From NCBI RefSeq assembly GCF_015163075.1, contig NZ_JADDXU010000005.1, forward strand, positions 62,001-126,000: 64,000 bases of DNA. Direction: 5' to 3'. Origin of the DNA: Streptomyces justiciae. Lineage in GTDB: Bacteria > Actinomycetota > Actinomycetes > Streptomycetales > Streptomycetaceae. Of this stretch, positions 1 to 9,140 are shown piece after piece. Every line of letters starts with the position of its first letter. Positions within the stretch are counted from its first letter, which is position 1. The position numbers and the translations under genes were made by a program. The notes beneath the pieces were generated by a model that made no database searches, had not been told where the DNA came from, and was given only the letters and a program-made list of their open reading frames with translations.

Positions 1-2
1 CC

Positions 3-1781
3 CAGTGGCGCGCCCTGTCCGGCAAGGACACCGCGTACTGGACGGCCCGCAACGCCGGGTACGACCGCATCGAGAAGATCGAGCGCGGCAAGAACGACCT
101 CGAGGTCAAGGTCACCTTCGCGCGGCCGTACGCCGACTGGAAGTCGCTGTTCTCCCCGCTGTACCCGAAGGACGTCATGGGCACCCCGGACTCCTTCAAC
201 GACAGCGCCCGCAAGAAGCTCAAGGTCACCGCCGGTCCCTTCGCGCTTCAGAAGGTCGACCGCAAGGACGACGAGGTCACCCTCGCCCGCAACCCGCGCT
301 GGTGGGGCCACCCCGCCAAGCTCAACGAGATCGTGCTGAGAGCCGTACCCCGCGACAAGCGGGCCGCCGCACTCGCCGCGGGCGAACTGGACCTGGCCGA
401 GATCGACCCCGAGGCGGTCAAGCGGATCACCGTCGCCGCCAAGGGCAAGCAGAGCGCCACCCCGCTGATGGGCCCCGGCAGCAACCTCAGCGCCGCCGAC
501 TCCCTGCGCTCCTGGGCCGTCGCCAAGGGCACCGACGAGGAGGCCGCCGACGAGGAGATCAGCGCCCGCGAGAAGCAGCGCAAGGAGATCTCCGCGTACG
601 CCCGCCAGCAGCAGGCCCTGGGCGGCTTCGAGGTGCGCCGCTCCCTGGAGCCCGCCTACACGCAGCTCGCCCTCAACGGCGCCGAGGGGCCGCTCGCCGA
701 CGAGCGGGTCCGCCGTGCCGTGGCCCGCGCCATCGACCGCGAGGCCCTCGCCTCGGTCGTGCTCACCCCGCTCGGCCTGCCCGCCGAGCCGGTCGGCAGC
801 CACCTCGCGCTCGCCGGGCAGGCCGCCTACGCCGACAACAGTGGCGCCCTGGGCGGCCAGGACACCGCCGAGGCGCAGGCCCTCCTCGCGGACGCCGGCT
901 GGGTGCCGGGCGGCCCGCTGAAGGAGGAGAAGAAGAAGGGCGAGAAGGCCGCCGGGTCCAAGGCCGACAAGGCCTCCTCGGACGAGGAGGAGTCCGAGGA
1001 CGGGACGTACATCGTCGGCGAGGACGACAAGGCGCCGCGCGAGGCCGACCGGGAGAAGAGGCAGGACCCCAAGAAGCACCAGGAGAGCGGGGACGGCTCC
1101 AAGCACCTCGCACAGGACGGCAAGCAGTACACGAACAAGCTCAAGCAGGGCGGCGCCCCCGGCGCCTACGCCCCCCGGGGCACCGCCGCGCCCGCCGGCG
1201 CCGCGGCCGGGGCGCTCGCCAAGGACGGCAAGCCCCTCACGCTCCGCTTCGTGCTGCCGTCCGGGCCCGGCTCGCAGACCCTGCGCACGGTGGCCGACCG
1301 GATCTCCGGGATGCTCCAGAAGGTCGGCATCCGCACCGAGATCACCAAGGTCGCGGACGAGAGCTACTTCAAGGACCACATCGCGTCCGGCCAGTTCGAC
1401 CTCGCCCTGTACTCCTGGCCCGCGTCCGCCTTCCCCGCCACCGACGCCCGCCCGATCTACGCCAAGCCGGTCCCGGCGGCCGACGGCTCCCTGAACGTCG
1501 AGCAGAACTACACCCGGGTCGGCACCGACCAGGTGGACCAGCTCTTCGACCAGGCCGTCTCCACGCTGGACGAGGGCGAGAGCCGGGGCCTGATCCGCAA
1601 GGCCGACTCCCGGATCTGGGCCGCCGCCGGCTCGATCCCGCTGTACCAGCGGCCCCAGTTGACGGCCGCGCGCAAGAACATCGCCAACGCCGGCGCCTTC
1701 GGCTTCCAGACACCGGTCTACGAGGACATGGGCTTCCTGAAGAAGGGGGCCCGCCCCTCGGCGAGCCCCACAGAGAAGTAG
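3..1781 (+). CDS. Orphan family-5 solute-binding lipoprotein, probably LpqW-type (5' end missing)
   Basis: The reading frame is already open at the window edge, so the signal peptide is missing. The visible 592 residues have the DppA/OppA fold signature: a run ending in LNGAEGPLADERVRRAV, then repeated 'ALLADAGW' type helices and a C-terminal LIRKADSRIW segment. No permease or ATPase genes follow, so it is not part of a complete importer. Its position next to typA matches mycobacterial LpqW, a DppA-like lipoprotein encoded beside typA that acts in cell-envelope glycolipid assembly rather than peptide uptake. About 95 residues (nt 915-1200) are a Lys/Glu/Asp-rich low-complexity insert splitting the fold, which is odd for a periplasmic-type binding protein. 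The binding-protein fold is certain; the LpqW assignment is inferred from context. Confidence 0.8.
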   Translation, partial: QWRALSGKDTAYWTARNAGYDRIEKIERGKNDLEVKVTFARPYADWKSLFSPLYPKDVMGTPDSFNDSARKKLKVTAGPFALQKVDRKDDEVTLARNPRWWGHPAKLNEIVLRAVPRDKRAAALAAGELDLAEIDPEAVKRITVAAKGKQSATPLMGPGSNLSAADSLRSWAVAKGTDEEAADEEISAREKQRKEISAYARQQQALGGFEVRRSLEPAYTQLALNGAEGPLADERVRRAVARAIDREALASVVLTPLGLPAEPVGSHLALAGQAAYADNSGALGGQDTAEAQALLADAGWVPGGPLKEEKKKGEKAAGSKADKASSDEEESEDGTYIVGEDDKAPREADREKRQDPKKHQESGDGSKHLAQDGKQYTNKLKQGGAPGAYAPRGTAAPAGAAAGALAKDGKPLTLRFVLPSGPGSQTLRTVADRISGMLQKVGIRTEITKVADESYFKDHIASGQFDLALYSWPASAFPATDARPIYAKPVPAADGSLNVEQNYTRVGTDQVDQLFDQAVSTLDEGESRGLIRKADSRIWAAAGSIPLYQRPQLTAARKNIANAGAFGFQTPVYEDMGFLKKGARPSASPTEK

Positions 1782-1796
1782 GAGATCATTCTCCGC

Positions 1797-2408
1797 ATGA
1801 GCATGTACATGCGGAGACGGATGTGGGGGGCGGGGGCGGCGCTGGTCGCCCTCGCCGCGGGGCTGACGGCGTGCGCTGACTCGGACACGCGGGCGGGATC
1901 CTGCACGGACGGGAAGTACACCTGGTCGGGCATCGAGCGCACCCAGAAGGTGACCAAGCTCGCCGGCCCCATAACGATCGCGAGGCCGACGGCGTCCTAC
2001 AAGGCCCAGCTCGAGGTCATCGACACGGTCGTCTACAACCGGACGGTCAGCCCCGTGCCGCCCGGCGCGGGCGCATCGGGGGTGCTCGCGGCGCTGGACG
2101 AGCACCTGGACGTCGACGAGTCGAAGGTCGGCGCGCGAGGGGTGGTGGACACCCGGCACGGTGACTCGTACGTGGAGGGGACGGCGCTCCACAAGGGTGC
2201 CTACTACGCCTGGAGCTACGTCGATCTCGTCGACGCCGACTTCACGTACACCTGTGAGGACGTCGAGCCGGTGAAGGGGCATGTGCGCACCTGGGACGAG
2301 ATCGGCTCCGACATCCGGCCCTGCGCCGAGGCCGCACCGAGCGAGAGCGGCCGGGAGGCCGCCGCCCTCCGCTGTCCGACCGGTTCCAAGGCTGCTCAGG
2401 AGGCCTGA
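1797..2408 (+). CDS. Small secreted lipoprotein of unknown function
   Basis: The 203-residue product starts with Arg-rich residues, a hydrophobic stretch and the lipobox LTAC, placing the lipidated Cys at residue 26. It should therefore be anchored on the outer face of the membrane. The rest has a small number of Cys residues (near positions 36 and 154) and no motif I recognise. It begins 15 nt after the binding-protein gene, with GGAG just upstream, and is likely co-transcribed with it. In-frame ATGs at codons 3 and 5 are alternative starts. Function is unknown. Confidence 0.8.
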   Translation: MSMYMRRRMWGAGAALVALAAGLTACADSDTRAGSCTDGKYTWSGIERTQKVTKLAGPITIARPTASYKAQLEVIDTVVYNRTVSPVPPGAGASGVLAALDEHLDVDESKVGARGVVDTRHGDSYVEGTALHKGAYYAWSYVDLVDADFTYTCEDVEPVKGHVRTWDEIGSDIRPCAEAAPSESGREAAALRCPTGSKAAQEA

Positions 2409-2544
2409 AACCGCCCCCGGAGGCCGCCCCTGTCAATCCCACGTACCATGGGGTGAGGCCGTGGCATGTACAGCCCGGCAGGGTCCGCGTCACACAGACG
2501 TACGCGCAGGCCCCTTCCACACCACTCCGGGAGTACGCCGCACT

Positions 2545-4452
2545 ATGGCCACGCGCCACGACATCCGCAATGTCGCCATCGTCGCCCACGTCGACCACGG
2601 CAAGACCACCATCGTCGACGGCATGCTGAAGCAGGCCGGCGCCTTCGCCGCGCACCAGCTCGAAGGCGTCGACGACCGCATGATGGACTCGAACGACCTG
2701 GAGCGTGAGAAGGGCATCACGATCCTCGCCAAGAACACGGCGGTGAAGTACCACCCCAAGGACGGCGGCGAGCCGATCACGATCAACATCATCGACACCC
2801 CCGGCCACGCCGACTTCGGTGGCGAGGTCGAGCGCGGTCTGTCGATGGTCGACGGTGTCGTCCTCCTCGTCGACGCCTCCGAGGGCCCGCTGCCGCAGAC
2901 CCGCTTCGTGCTGCGCAAGGCGCTCCAGCAGCGTCTGCCCGTCATCCTGTGCATCAACAAGACGGACCGTCCGGACTCCCGGATCGACGAGGTCGTCAAC
3001 GAGACGTACGACCTCTTCCTCGACCTGGACGCGGACGAGGAGCAGATCGAGTTCCCGATCGTCTACGCCTGCGGCCGTGACGGCATCGCCTCGCTGACCA
3101 AGCCGGAGAACGGCACGGTCCCGGCCGACTCCAACAGCCTGGAGCCGTTCTTCTCCACGATCCTGGAGCACATCCCGGCCCCGACCTACGACGAGGCCGC
3201 CCCGCTCCAGGCCCACGTCACCAACCTGGACGCCGACAACTTCCTCGGCCGTATCGCGCTGCTCCGCGTCGAGCAGGGCGAGCTGCGCAAGGGGCAGACG
3301 GTCGCGTGGATCAAGCGTGACGGCTCCATCAGCAACGTGCGCATCTCCGAGCTGCTGATGACCGAGGCGCTCACCCGCAAGCCCGCCGAGGTGGCCGGCC
3401 CCGGTGACATCTGCGCCGTCGCCGGTATCGCCGACATCATGATCGGCGAGACCCTCGCGGACACCGAGAACCCCATCCCGCTGCCGCTGATCACGGTCGA
3501 CGAGCCCGCGATCTCCATGACCATCGGCACCAACACCTCGCCGCTGGTCGGCCGTGGCGGCACGGGCAAGGGCGCCGACAACAAGGCGGCCGTCAAGGAC
3601 CGCAAGGTCACCGCCCGCCAGGTCAAGGACCGCCTGGACCGCGAGCTGATCGGTAACGTCTCGCTGCGCGTCCTGGAGACCGAGCGTCCCGACGCCTGGG
3701 AGGTCCAGGGCCGTGGTGAGCTCGCGCTCGCCATCCTGGTCGAGCAGATGCGCCGCGAGGGCTTCGAGCTCACCATCGGCAAGCCGCAGGTCGTCACCAA
3801 GGAGGTCGACGGCAAGACGTACGAGCCCGTCGAGCGCATGACGATCGACGTGCCCGAGGAGCACATGGGCGCCGTCACGCAGCTCATGGGCGTCCGCAAG
3901 GGCCGCATGGACAACATGTCCAACCACGGCTCCGGCTGGGTGCGCATGGAGTTCGTCGTGCCGTCGCGTGGTCTCATCGGCTTCCGGACCGAGTTCCTGA
4001 CCCAGACCCGCGGTACGGGCATCGGACACTCCATCCACGAGGGCTTCGAGCCCTGGTTCGGCACCCTCCAGACCCGTAACAACGGCTCCCTGGTCGCCGA
4101 CCGCGCCGGTGCCGTCACCGCGTTCGCGATGACGAACCTCCAGGAGCGCGGCGTGCTCTTCACCGAGCCGGGCACCGAGGTGTACGAGGGCATGATCGTC
4201 GGCGAGAACTCGCGCTCCGACGACATGGACGTCAACATCACCAAGGAGAAGAAGCTGACGAACATGCGGTCCTCGACCGCTGACGTCGCCGAGTCGATCG
4301 TCCCGCCGCGCAAGCTGTCGCTGGAGCAGTCGCTGGAGTTCTGCCGCGACGACGAGTGCGTGGAGGTCACCCCGGAGGCGGTTCGCATCCGCAAGGTGAA
4401 CCTGGACGCCCGCGAGCGCGCCCGCGCCGCGAGCCGCGCCAAGCACGGCTGA
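2545..4452 (+). CDS. typA: TypA/BipA ribosome-associated GTPase
   Basis: This 635-residue translational GTPase has the full BipA layout: an EF-Tu-like G domain, domain II, an EF-G-like domain V and the BipA-specific C-terminal domain. G1 is AHVDHGKT (residues 14-21), G3 is DTPGH and G4 is NKTD. It binds ribosomes and supports 50S assembly and stress adaptation. The ATG at 2545 gives the family start MATRHDIRNVAIVAHVDHGK and has GGAG about 12 nt upstream. The open frame continues further upstream, but that part lacks conservation-like character. A strong terminator follows. In M. tuberculosis typA (Rv1165) also sits beside a DppA-like lipoprotein gene (lpqW). Confidence 0.97.
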   Translation: MATRHDIRNVAIVAHVDHGKTTIVDGMLKQAGAFAAHQLEGVDDRMMDSNDLEREKGITILAKNTAVKYHPKDGGEPITINIIDTPGHADFGGEVERGLSMVDGVVLLVDASEGPLPQTRFVLRKALQQRLPVILCINKTDRPDSRIDEVVNETYDLFLDLDADEEQIEFPIVYACGRDGIASLTKPENGTVPADSNSLEPFFSTILEHIPAPTYDEAAPLQAHVTNLDADNFLGRIALLRVEQGELRKGQTVAWIKRDGSISNVRISELLMTEALTRKPAEVAGPGDICAVAGIADIMIGETLADTENPIPLPLITVDEPAISMTIGTNTSPLVGRGGTGKGADNKAAVKDRKVTARQVKDRLDRELIGNVSLRVLETERPDAWEVQGRGELALAILVEQMRREGFELTIGKPQVVTKEVDGKTYEPVERMTIDVPEEHMGAVTQLMGVRKGRMDNMSNHGSGWVRMEFVVPSRGLIGFRTEFLTQTRGTGIGHSIHEGFEPWFGTLQTRNNGSLVADRAGAVTAFAMTNLQERGVLFTEPGTEVYEGMIVGENSRSDDMDVNITKEKKLTNMRSSTADVAESIVPPRKLSLEQSLEFCRDDECVEVTPEAVRIRKVNLDARERARAASRAKHG

Positions 4453-4469
4453 TCGCCGATCAGTTCCTG

Positions 4470-4507
4470 AGCCCGGGTGCCCCCTTCTTGGGGGTGCCCG
4501 GGCTTTT
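4470..4507 (+). terminator. Rho-independent terminator of typA
   Basis: The arms AGCCCGGGTGCCCCC and GGGGGTGCCCGGGCT form a 15-bp stem with only two G-T wobbles, a TTCT-type loop, and a following run of five T residues. It lies 17 nt past the typA stop and isolates typA from the bldK operon. Confidence 0.9.
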
Positions 4508-5106
4508 TGCAACTCGTTTTCAGTCAGGTTCCTGTGGACGGGCGGTGAAGGATGTCCGTAATGCGGAGATCCTCGCCCGATACCCATGTAACACGTCCGT
4601 TTCGCGGCCTTCTTGCACCAGACAGTTTGTCCAGATTTTGGAAGATGTACGGGCCAGCTGTGACTGAATTGAGATTTAAGAACAGTGGTCGGTACTTGGC
4701 TCATGGCAGATAGTTAGCCGCGTAGCGCTCGGGTCAATGGGTCTCGCGCCGTGGGGACGGCGCCGACTCACGAGCACCAGGGGGTGCCTGACCCTCCGTC
4801 AGGGGTGTCGGAGGAAAGGCATGTACCCCCTCCTGTTGGTGAACACGTGGAGTCATGAGGAGGAGTCCCATGCGCGGTGTCACAAGCACCAGGTGGGTCA
4901 CAGCGTCCGCAAGTTGCGTCAACTCCGCCCCAGCGTGCGGCGATCGGCTCTGAGGAGCTCCGCTTCCGCCCCTACGCGCGTCCGGCTGCGGCTTCTTCCG
5001 TGTGCCGTGGCACGCCGCTGACGCTTCTTCATGATCCGACCCGCGATCGCACACCCTCGTGCCGGTCGCCGGTTCGGCACACCCACACCTGTGAAATGGG
5101 CGAACT
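4508..5106 (+). promoter_or_regulatory. Long leader/promoter region of the bldK-type operon
   Basis: This 600-bp gap is clearly less GC-rich than its surroundings between about 4510 and 4740. It probably carries the bldKA promoter. Around 4693-4730 it contains GTACTTGGC followed by GTAGCGC, a pairing that recurs upstream of the third oligopeptide operon (21662-21693). No tRNA or riboswitch was recognised. A short ORF with a very strong ribosome-binding site lies inside (4870-4953). Exact promoter elements cannot be fixed by eye. Confidence 0.45.
4870..4953 (+). CDS. Possible 27-residue leader peptide upstream of bldKA
   Basis: An ATG preceded by GAGGAGGAG at ideal spacing opens a 27-codon ORF ending in TGA at 4951-4953. 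The product starts MRGVTSTRWVTAS, contains two Cys residues and has no membrane segment. Short Cys-containing leader peptides precede many actinobacterial transport and sulfur operons and can couple ribosome stalling to downstream expression. That role is only a possibility here. The main support is the unusually good ribosome-binding site. Confidence 0.35.
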   Translation: MRGVTSTRWVTASASCVNSAPACGDRL

Positions 5107-6144
5107 GTGACCAGTCCTATCGACATCGAAGGCGGCGGGACCTCGGTCGTCGTCGACGGCGACCAGCAGCCGAAGACCAAGCCCGAGGAGGCCAAGCAGC
5201 TCGAAGGCCGCTCTCCCGGGCAGTTGATGTGGATCCGCTTCAAGCGCGACCGCACCGGCGTGGTCTCCGCGTACATCGTGATCTTCTTCTTCGTGATCGG
5301 CCTCGCGGCCCCCCTGATCGCGAAGCTCTACGGCAAGGACCCGTACACGGTGTTCGCCGACGAACGCCCCGAACTCTTCGACAGCGCGGGTGTGCCCCTC
5401 CAGCCCAACGGCGGTATCAGCGGCGAGTTCTGGTTCGGCCTGGAGCCCGGCAACGGCTACGACGTCTTCACCAAGCTGCTCTACGGCATCCGCAACTCCC
5501 TGATGATCTCGCTCGCCGTCACCGTCGCGACCGTGCTCACCGGCATCATCCTGGGCGTCGCGGCCGGCTATCTCGGCGGCAAGTCCGACCAGTTGATCAG
5601 CCGGGTCATCGACTTCCTCCTCGCCTTCCCGGCCCAGCTGTTCTTCATCGCGAGCATGCCGGTCGTGGTCTCGCTGTTCGTCAGCCCGCGCGACGAGACG
5701 CCGGTGTACGTCCGGGTCGTCGCCCTCATCGCCGTGCAGTGGTTCCTGGGCTGGATGAGCCTCGCCCGCATCCTGCGCGGCACCACACTCGCCCTGCGAG
5801 AACGGGAGTTCATCGAGGCCGCCAAGGTGAGCGGGGCGTCCCCGGTACGCATCATTCGCAGGGAGATCATGCCCAACGTGGTCACACCGATCCTGGTGCA
5901 GTCGACCTACATGCTGCCCGCCTTCGTGACGGCGGAGGCCGGTCTGTCCTTCCTCGGGGTCGGACTCGTCGAACCGACGCCGGACTGGGGGCAGATGTTC
6001 TCCAAGGCGTCGACCGAACTCGTGATGCAGAACGACATCACCTACATGTTCTTCCCGGGCATCTCGATGATCGTCTTCATCGTGGCGTTCAACCTGCTCG
6101 GGGACTCGGTCAGGGACGCCTTCGATCCCAAGACGGCGCGCTGA
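5107..6144 (+). CDS. bldKA: BldKA-type oligopeptide ABC permease (DppC family)
   Basis: This 345-residue inner-membrane permease has a hydrophilic N-terminal tail of about 45 residues, a first membrane segment near residues 55-75 and a large extracytoplasmic loop. Five further segments carry the EAA loop [20 protein letters not shown], which contacts the ATPases. The C-terminus reads [13 protein letters not shown], as in DppC proteins. It is the first gene of a five-gene operon in the order permease, binding protein, permease, ATPase, ATPase, matching S. coelicolor bldKABCDE downstream of typA. In S. coelicolor this importer takes up an extracellular peptide signal needed for aerial mycelium formation. 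The GTG start has only a weak ribosome-binding site. Confidence 0.9.
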   Translation: MTSPIDIEGGGTSVVVDGDQQPKTKPEEAKQLEGRSPGQLMWIRFKRDRTGVVSAYIVIFFFVIGLAAPLIAKLYGKDPYTVFADERPELFDSAGVPLQPNGGISGEFWFGLEPGNGYDVFTKLLYGIRNSLMISLAVTVATVLTGIILGVAAGYLGGKSDQLISRVIDFLLAFPAQLFFIASMPVVVSLFVSPRDETPVYVRVVALIAVQWFLGWMSLARILRGTTLALREREFIEAAKVSGASPVRIIRREIMPNVVTPILVQSTYMLPAFVTAEAGLSFLGVGLVEPTPDWGQMFSKASTELVMQNDITYMFFPGISMIVFIVAFNLLGDSVRDAFDPKTAR

Positions 6145-6247
6145 CCGACGAGTTGTGGGCGTCTCCGCCCGACAGAGACCGACGGCTCCCACCGGGCCCG
6201 GTTCGCACTTCATTTCGCAACGGTGACACAAGATGGGTGGAATCTGA

Positions 6248-8059
6248 GTGATGGGTAAGGGTGGACGCCACGCGTACGCCGCGCTCTCACTGCTGGCGGC
6301 GGGGGCTCTCGTGCTCACCGGCTGCAGCGAGGGTGGCAGCAAAGGCAGCGACAACAACGGCCAGGACAAGGAGAACGCCCAGCGCCAGCAGGCCGGCATC
6401 TCCTTCGGCGACGAAAAGGCCTCGACGGGCCCGGCCGCCGAGATCGCCGGCGCCAAGGCCGGCGGCACCGTCACGGTGCTCCAGCGCGACAGCTTCGCGC
6501 ACCTCGACCCGGGCCAGATCTACGTCTCCGACGAGATGGCCCTCTCGCAGCTGATCCACCGCGGACTGACCGCGTACAAGGCGACCAGCGACGACGGCAA
6601 GAAGCACGAGGTCGTCGGCGACCTGGCCACCGACAGCGGTACCACCACGGACGGCGGCAAGACCTGGAAGTACACGCTGAAGGACGGGATCAAGTGGGCC
6701 GACGGCTCCACGATCACCGCCAAGGACGTCCGGCAGACCTTCGAGCGGCTCTTCGCGCCGTTCATCTCCAACGGCCCGACGTACATCCAGCAGTGGCTCG
6801 CCGACACCCCGGGCACCGAGTACCGCAAGCTCCTCCCGGACGGCCCCTACAAGGGCAAGCACCTCCCGGACACCGTCCTGGAGACGCCCGACGACAAGAC
6901 CATCGTCTTCAAGTTCAAGTCGGCCAAGCCCGACCTGCCGTACGCGCTCGCCATGGCGGGCTACTCCATCGTGTCCGCCGAGAAGGACACCAAGGTCAAG
7001 TACGACAAGGCCCCGATGACCTCCGGTCCTTACAAGATCTCGGAGTTCAAGTCCGGCAAGACGATGACGCTGGTCAAGAACACCAACTGGGACCCGAAGA
7101 CCGACGCGGTCCGGCACCAGTACGTCGACCAGTTCAACATCGAGTTCAACAAGCAGTTCGAGGACTCCACCAAGGCCATCCTCGACGACACCGGCACCAA
7201 CGCGACGGCGATCAGCTTCAGCAACCAGGTCGACGCGGGCAACCTGACCAAGGTCCTGAACGACGCCGCGCTGAAGAACCGCACGGTCTCCGGCTACCAG
7301 CCGTACGTGGGCCAGATGAACATCAACCTGTCCCAGCCGGAGATGCAGGACAAGACGGTCCGTGAGGCCATCGCCTACGCCCTGCCGATCACGCCGTTCG
7401 TCCGTGCCTTCGGCGGCACCGACGCGATGGAGGTCGCCGGCGGTCTGATCAGCCCGACCGTCTCCGGCTACGACCCCAAGTTCGACCCGTTCGGCAAGAA
7501 GGCCAAGCCCGCCGGTGACCCGGCCAAGGCCAAGGCCCTGCTGGAGAAGGCCGGCAAGACCGGTCTGAAGCTCACCTTCGGCTACATCAACACCCCCGAG
7601 GGCCAGCAGTACTCCACCGCCATGGCGGCGGGCCTGGAGAAGGCCGGCTTCGACGTGCAGCGCCAGGAGATCCCGGCCGAGACCTACTACGACCAGGTCA
7701 GCAAGGTCAAGAACAACTACGACATCTTCCACACCGCGTGGGGTGCCGACTGGCCGAGCGCCTCGACCGTCATCCCGCCGCTGTACGACGGCCGCCAGAT
7801 CCAGGACGGCTCCTCGAACTACTCGCACATCAACGACCCGAAGGTGAACGCCGACATCGACAAGGCGAACACCATCACCGACCCGATCAAGGCCGCCGAG
7901 GCCTGGAACAAGATCAACGAGTACATCGTGAAGGACGTCGTCTCCAACATCCCGACGGCGTACTACAAGCAGACCCAGATCGCCGGGTCCAAGATCGGTG
8001 GCCTTGCGTACGACGACGTCATCGGTGGCGTCGACCCGCGCAGGCTCTTCGTGAAGTAA
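6248..8059 (+). CDS. bldKB: BldKB-type oligopeptide-binding lipoprotein
   Basis: This 603-residue lipoprotein captures peptides outside the cell for the BldKA/BldKC permease pair. A Sec-type signal peptide ends in the lipobox LTGC, with the lipid-bearing Cys at residue 26 (25 if the second start codon is used). The mature part is a full-length SBP_bac_5 domain with typical landmarks: HLDPGQIY, VVGDLATDSG, TWKYTLKDGIKWADG, SGPYKI and, near the C-terminus, the DPIKAAEAWNKI helix. The start is GTG at 6248 or the directly following ATG at 6251. A strong hairpin follows the gene (8078-8113), likely protecting this message so that the binding protein is made in excess. Confidence 0.92.
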   Translation: MMGKGGRHAYAALSLLAAGALVLTGCSEGGSKGSDNNGQDKENAQRQQAGISFGDEKASTGPAAEIAGAKAGGTVTVLQRDSFAHLDPGQIYVSDEMALSQLIHRGLTAYKATSDDGKKHEVVGDLATDSGTTTDGGKTWKYTLKDGIKWADGSTITAKDVRQTFERLFAPFISNGPTYIQQWLADTPGTEYRKLLPDGPYKGKHLPDTVLETPDDKTIVFKFKSAKPDLPYALAMAGYSIVSAEKDTKVKYDKAPMTSGPYKISEFKSGKTMTLVKNTNWDPKTDAVRHQYVDQFNIEFNKQFEDSTKAILDDTGTNATAISFSNQVDAGNLTKVLNDAALKNRTVSGYQPYVGQMNINLSQPEMQDKTVREAIAYALPITPFVRAFGGTDAMEVAGGLISPTVSGYDPKFDPFGKKAKPAGDPAKAKALLEKAGKTGLKLTFGYINTPEGQQYSTAMAAGLEKAGFDVQRQEIPAETYYDQVSKVKNNYDIFHTAWGADWPSASTVIPPLYDGRQIQDGSSNYSHINDPKVNADIDKANTITDPIKAAEAWNKINEYIVKDVVSNIPTAYYKQTQIAGSKIGGLAYDDVIGGVDPRRLFVK

Positions 8060-8077
8060 CCCGTCCAAGCGGCGTCC

Positions 8078-8113
8078 GGTGCGCCCCGCCCCGTTCCCAT
8101 GGCGGGGCGCACC
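8078..8113 (+). other. Intercistronic hairpin between bldKB and bldKC
   Basis: The arms GGTGCGCCCCGCC and GGCGGGGCGCACC form a perfect 13-bp stem around a 10-nt loop. There is no T-tract, so partial termination or 3'-end protection of the bldKB message is more likely than full termination. A hairpin occupies the same place in the paralogous operon (18609-18641). Confidence 0.75.
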
Positions 8114-8149
8114 GCGCCGCCCAGGCTTCGCCCGAAAGCTGCCACTGAG

Positions 8150-9130
8150 ATGCTGCGCTTCCTCTTCCGCCGGATCCTCGGCTCACTCGTGATCCTGGTC
8201 CTGCTGACCGTGGTCGCCTTCCTGCTCTTCTTCGGCATGCCCCGCGACCCGGCGCTGCTGATGTGCGGCAAGACCTGCACGCCCGACGCGCTGGCCAACA
8301 TCCACCACACGCTCGGGCTCGACAAGTCGATCCCGGAACAGTTCTGGATCTTCCTGTCCGGGCTGGTCACCGGACGCGACGACTTCGCCCAGGGCCCCTG
8401 CCCCGCCCCGTGTTTCGGGTACTCGTACCACACCAACGAGCAGGTCTGGTCGACCCTGATGGACCGACTGCCGCTCACCCTCTCGCTCGCGGCCGGCGCC
8501 ACCGTCGTCTTCCTGTTCGTCGGACTCGGCACCGGACTGCTCGCCGCCTGGAAGCGCGGCACCCTCGTGGACAAGTCGTTCACCGCCGGGTCCATGGTGC
8601 TCAGCTCGATGCAGATCTACTTCCTGGGCCCGCTGGCGCTGGCGATCCTCGTCTACCAGACCCACATCTTCGACGAGCCGGACTACACCCCGCTCACCGA
8701 CAACCCCGCCGCCTGGTTCACCGGGCTGATCATCCCCTGGGCCGTGCTCTCCACGATCTTCGCCGCGCAGTACACCCGTATGGCACGCTCCTCGATGATC
8801 GAACAGCTCCAGGAGGAACACGTCCGCACCGCCCGCGCCAAGGGAATGAGCGGCCGCTACGTCTTCTTCCGCTACGCCTGGCGTGGTTCGCTGATCCCCA
8901 TCATCACCATCCTCGGCATCGACCTCAGCTCACTGCTCGGCGGCGCGATCATCACCGAGTACACCTTCGGACTGCCCGGCCTCGGACGGCTCGCGGTGGA
9001 GTCGGTGCAGTTCAGCGATCTGCCGCTGCTGCTCGGCGTGATGCTGTTCGCGGCCGCCGTCATCCTGCTCTGCAACATCGTCGTCGACGCCTGCTACGCC
9101 TTCATCGACCCGCGCGTGCGGCTGTCCTAG
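8150..9130 (+). CDS. bldKC: BldKC-type oligopeptide ABC permease (DppB family)
   Basis: The 326-residue protein begins MLRFLFRRILGSLVILVLL, the typical DppB/OppB N-terminus with an immediate first membrane segment. An extracytoplasmic loop with two Cys pairs follows (MCGKTC and CPAPC), then five more membrane segments. The EAA-type loop is VRTARAKGMSGRYVFFRYAWR. It pairs with BldKA to form the membrane channel. An in-frame ATG at 8099 exists but falls inside the intercistronic hairpin, so the ATG at 8150 is preferred. Spacing to the next gene is 10 nt. Confidence 0.92.
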   Translation: MLRFLFRRILGSLVILVLLTVVAFLLFFGMPRDPALLMCGKTCTPDALANIHHTLGLDKSIPEQFWIFLSGLVTGRDDFAQGPCPAPCFGYSYHTNEQVWSTLMDRLPLTLSLAAGATVVFLFVGLGTGLLAAWKRGTLVDKSFTAGSMVLSSMQIYFLGPLALAILVYQTHIFDEPDYTPLTDNPAAWFTGLIIPWAVLSTIFAAQYTRMARSSMIEQLQEEHVRTARAKGMSGRYVFFRYAWRGSLIPIITILGIDLSSLLGGAIITEYTFGLPGLGRLAVESVQFSDLPLLLGVMLFAAAVILLCNIVVDACYAFIDPRVRLS

Positions 9131-9140
9131 GAGCTCTGTC

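Noticed and set aside
2242..4704. An 820-codon open frame antisense to typA
   Set aside because: It is an antisense shadow of a highly conserved gene; long antisense frames are routine at this GC content, and its composition (Asp/Val/Leu/Gly/Arg) is that of a shadow.
6287..8068. A 593-codon minus-strand frame across bldKB
   Set aside because: Antisense shadow of a clear lipoprotein gene, without ribosome-binding site or motif.
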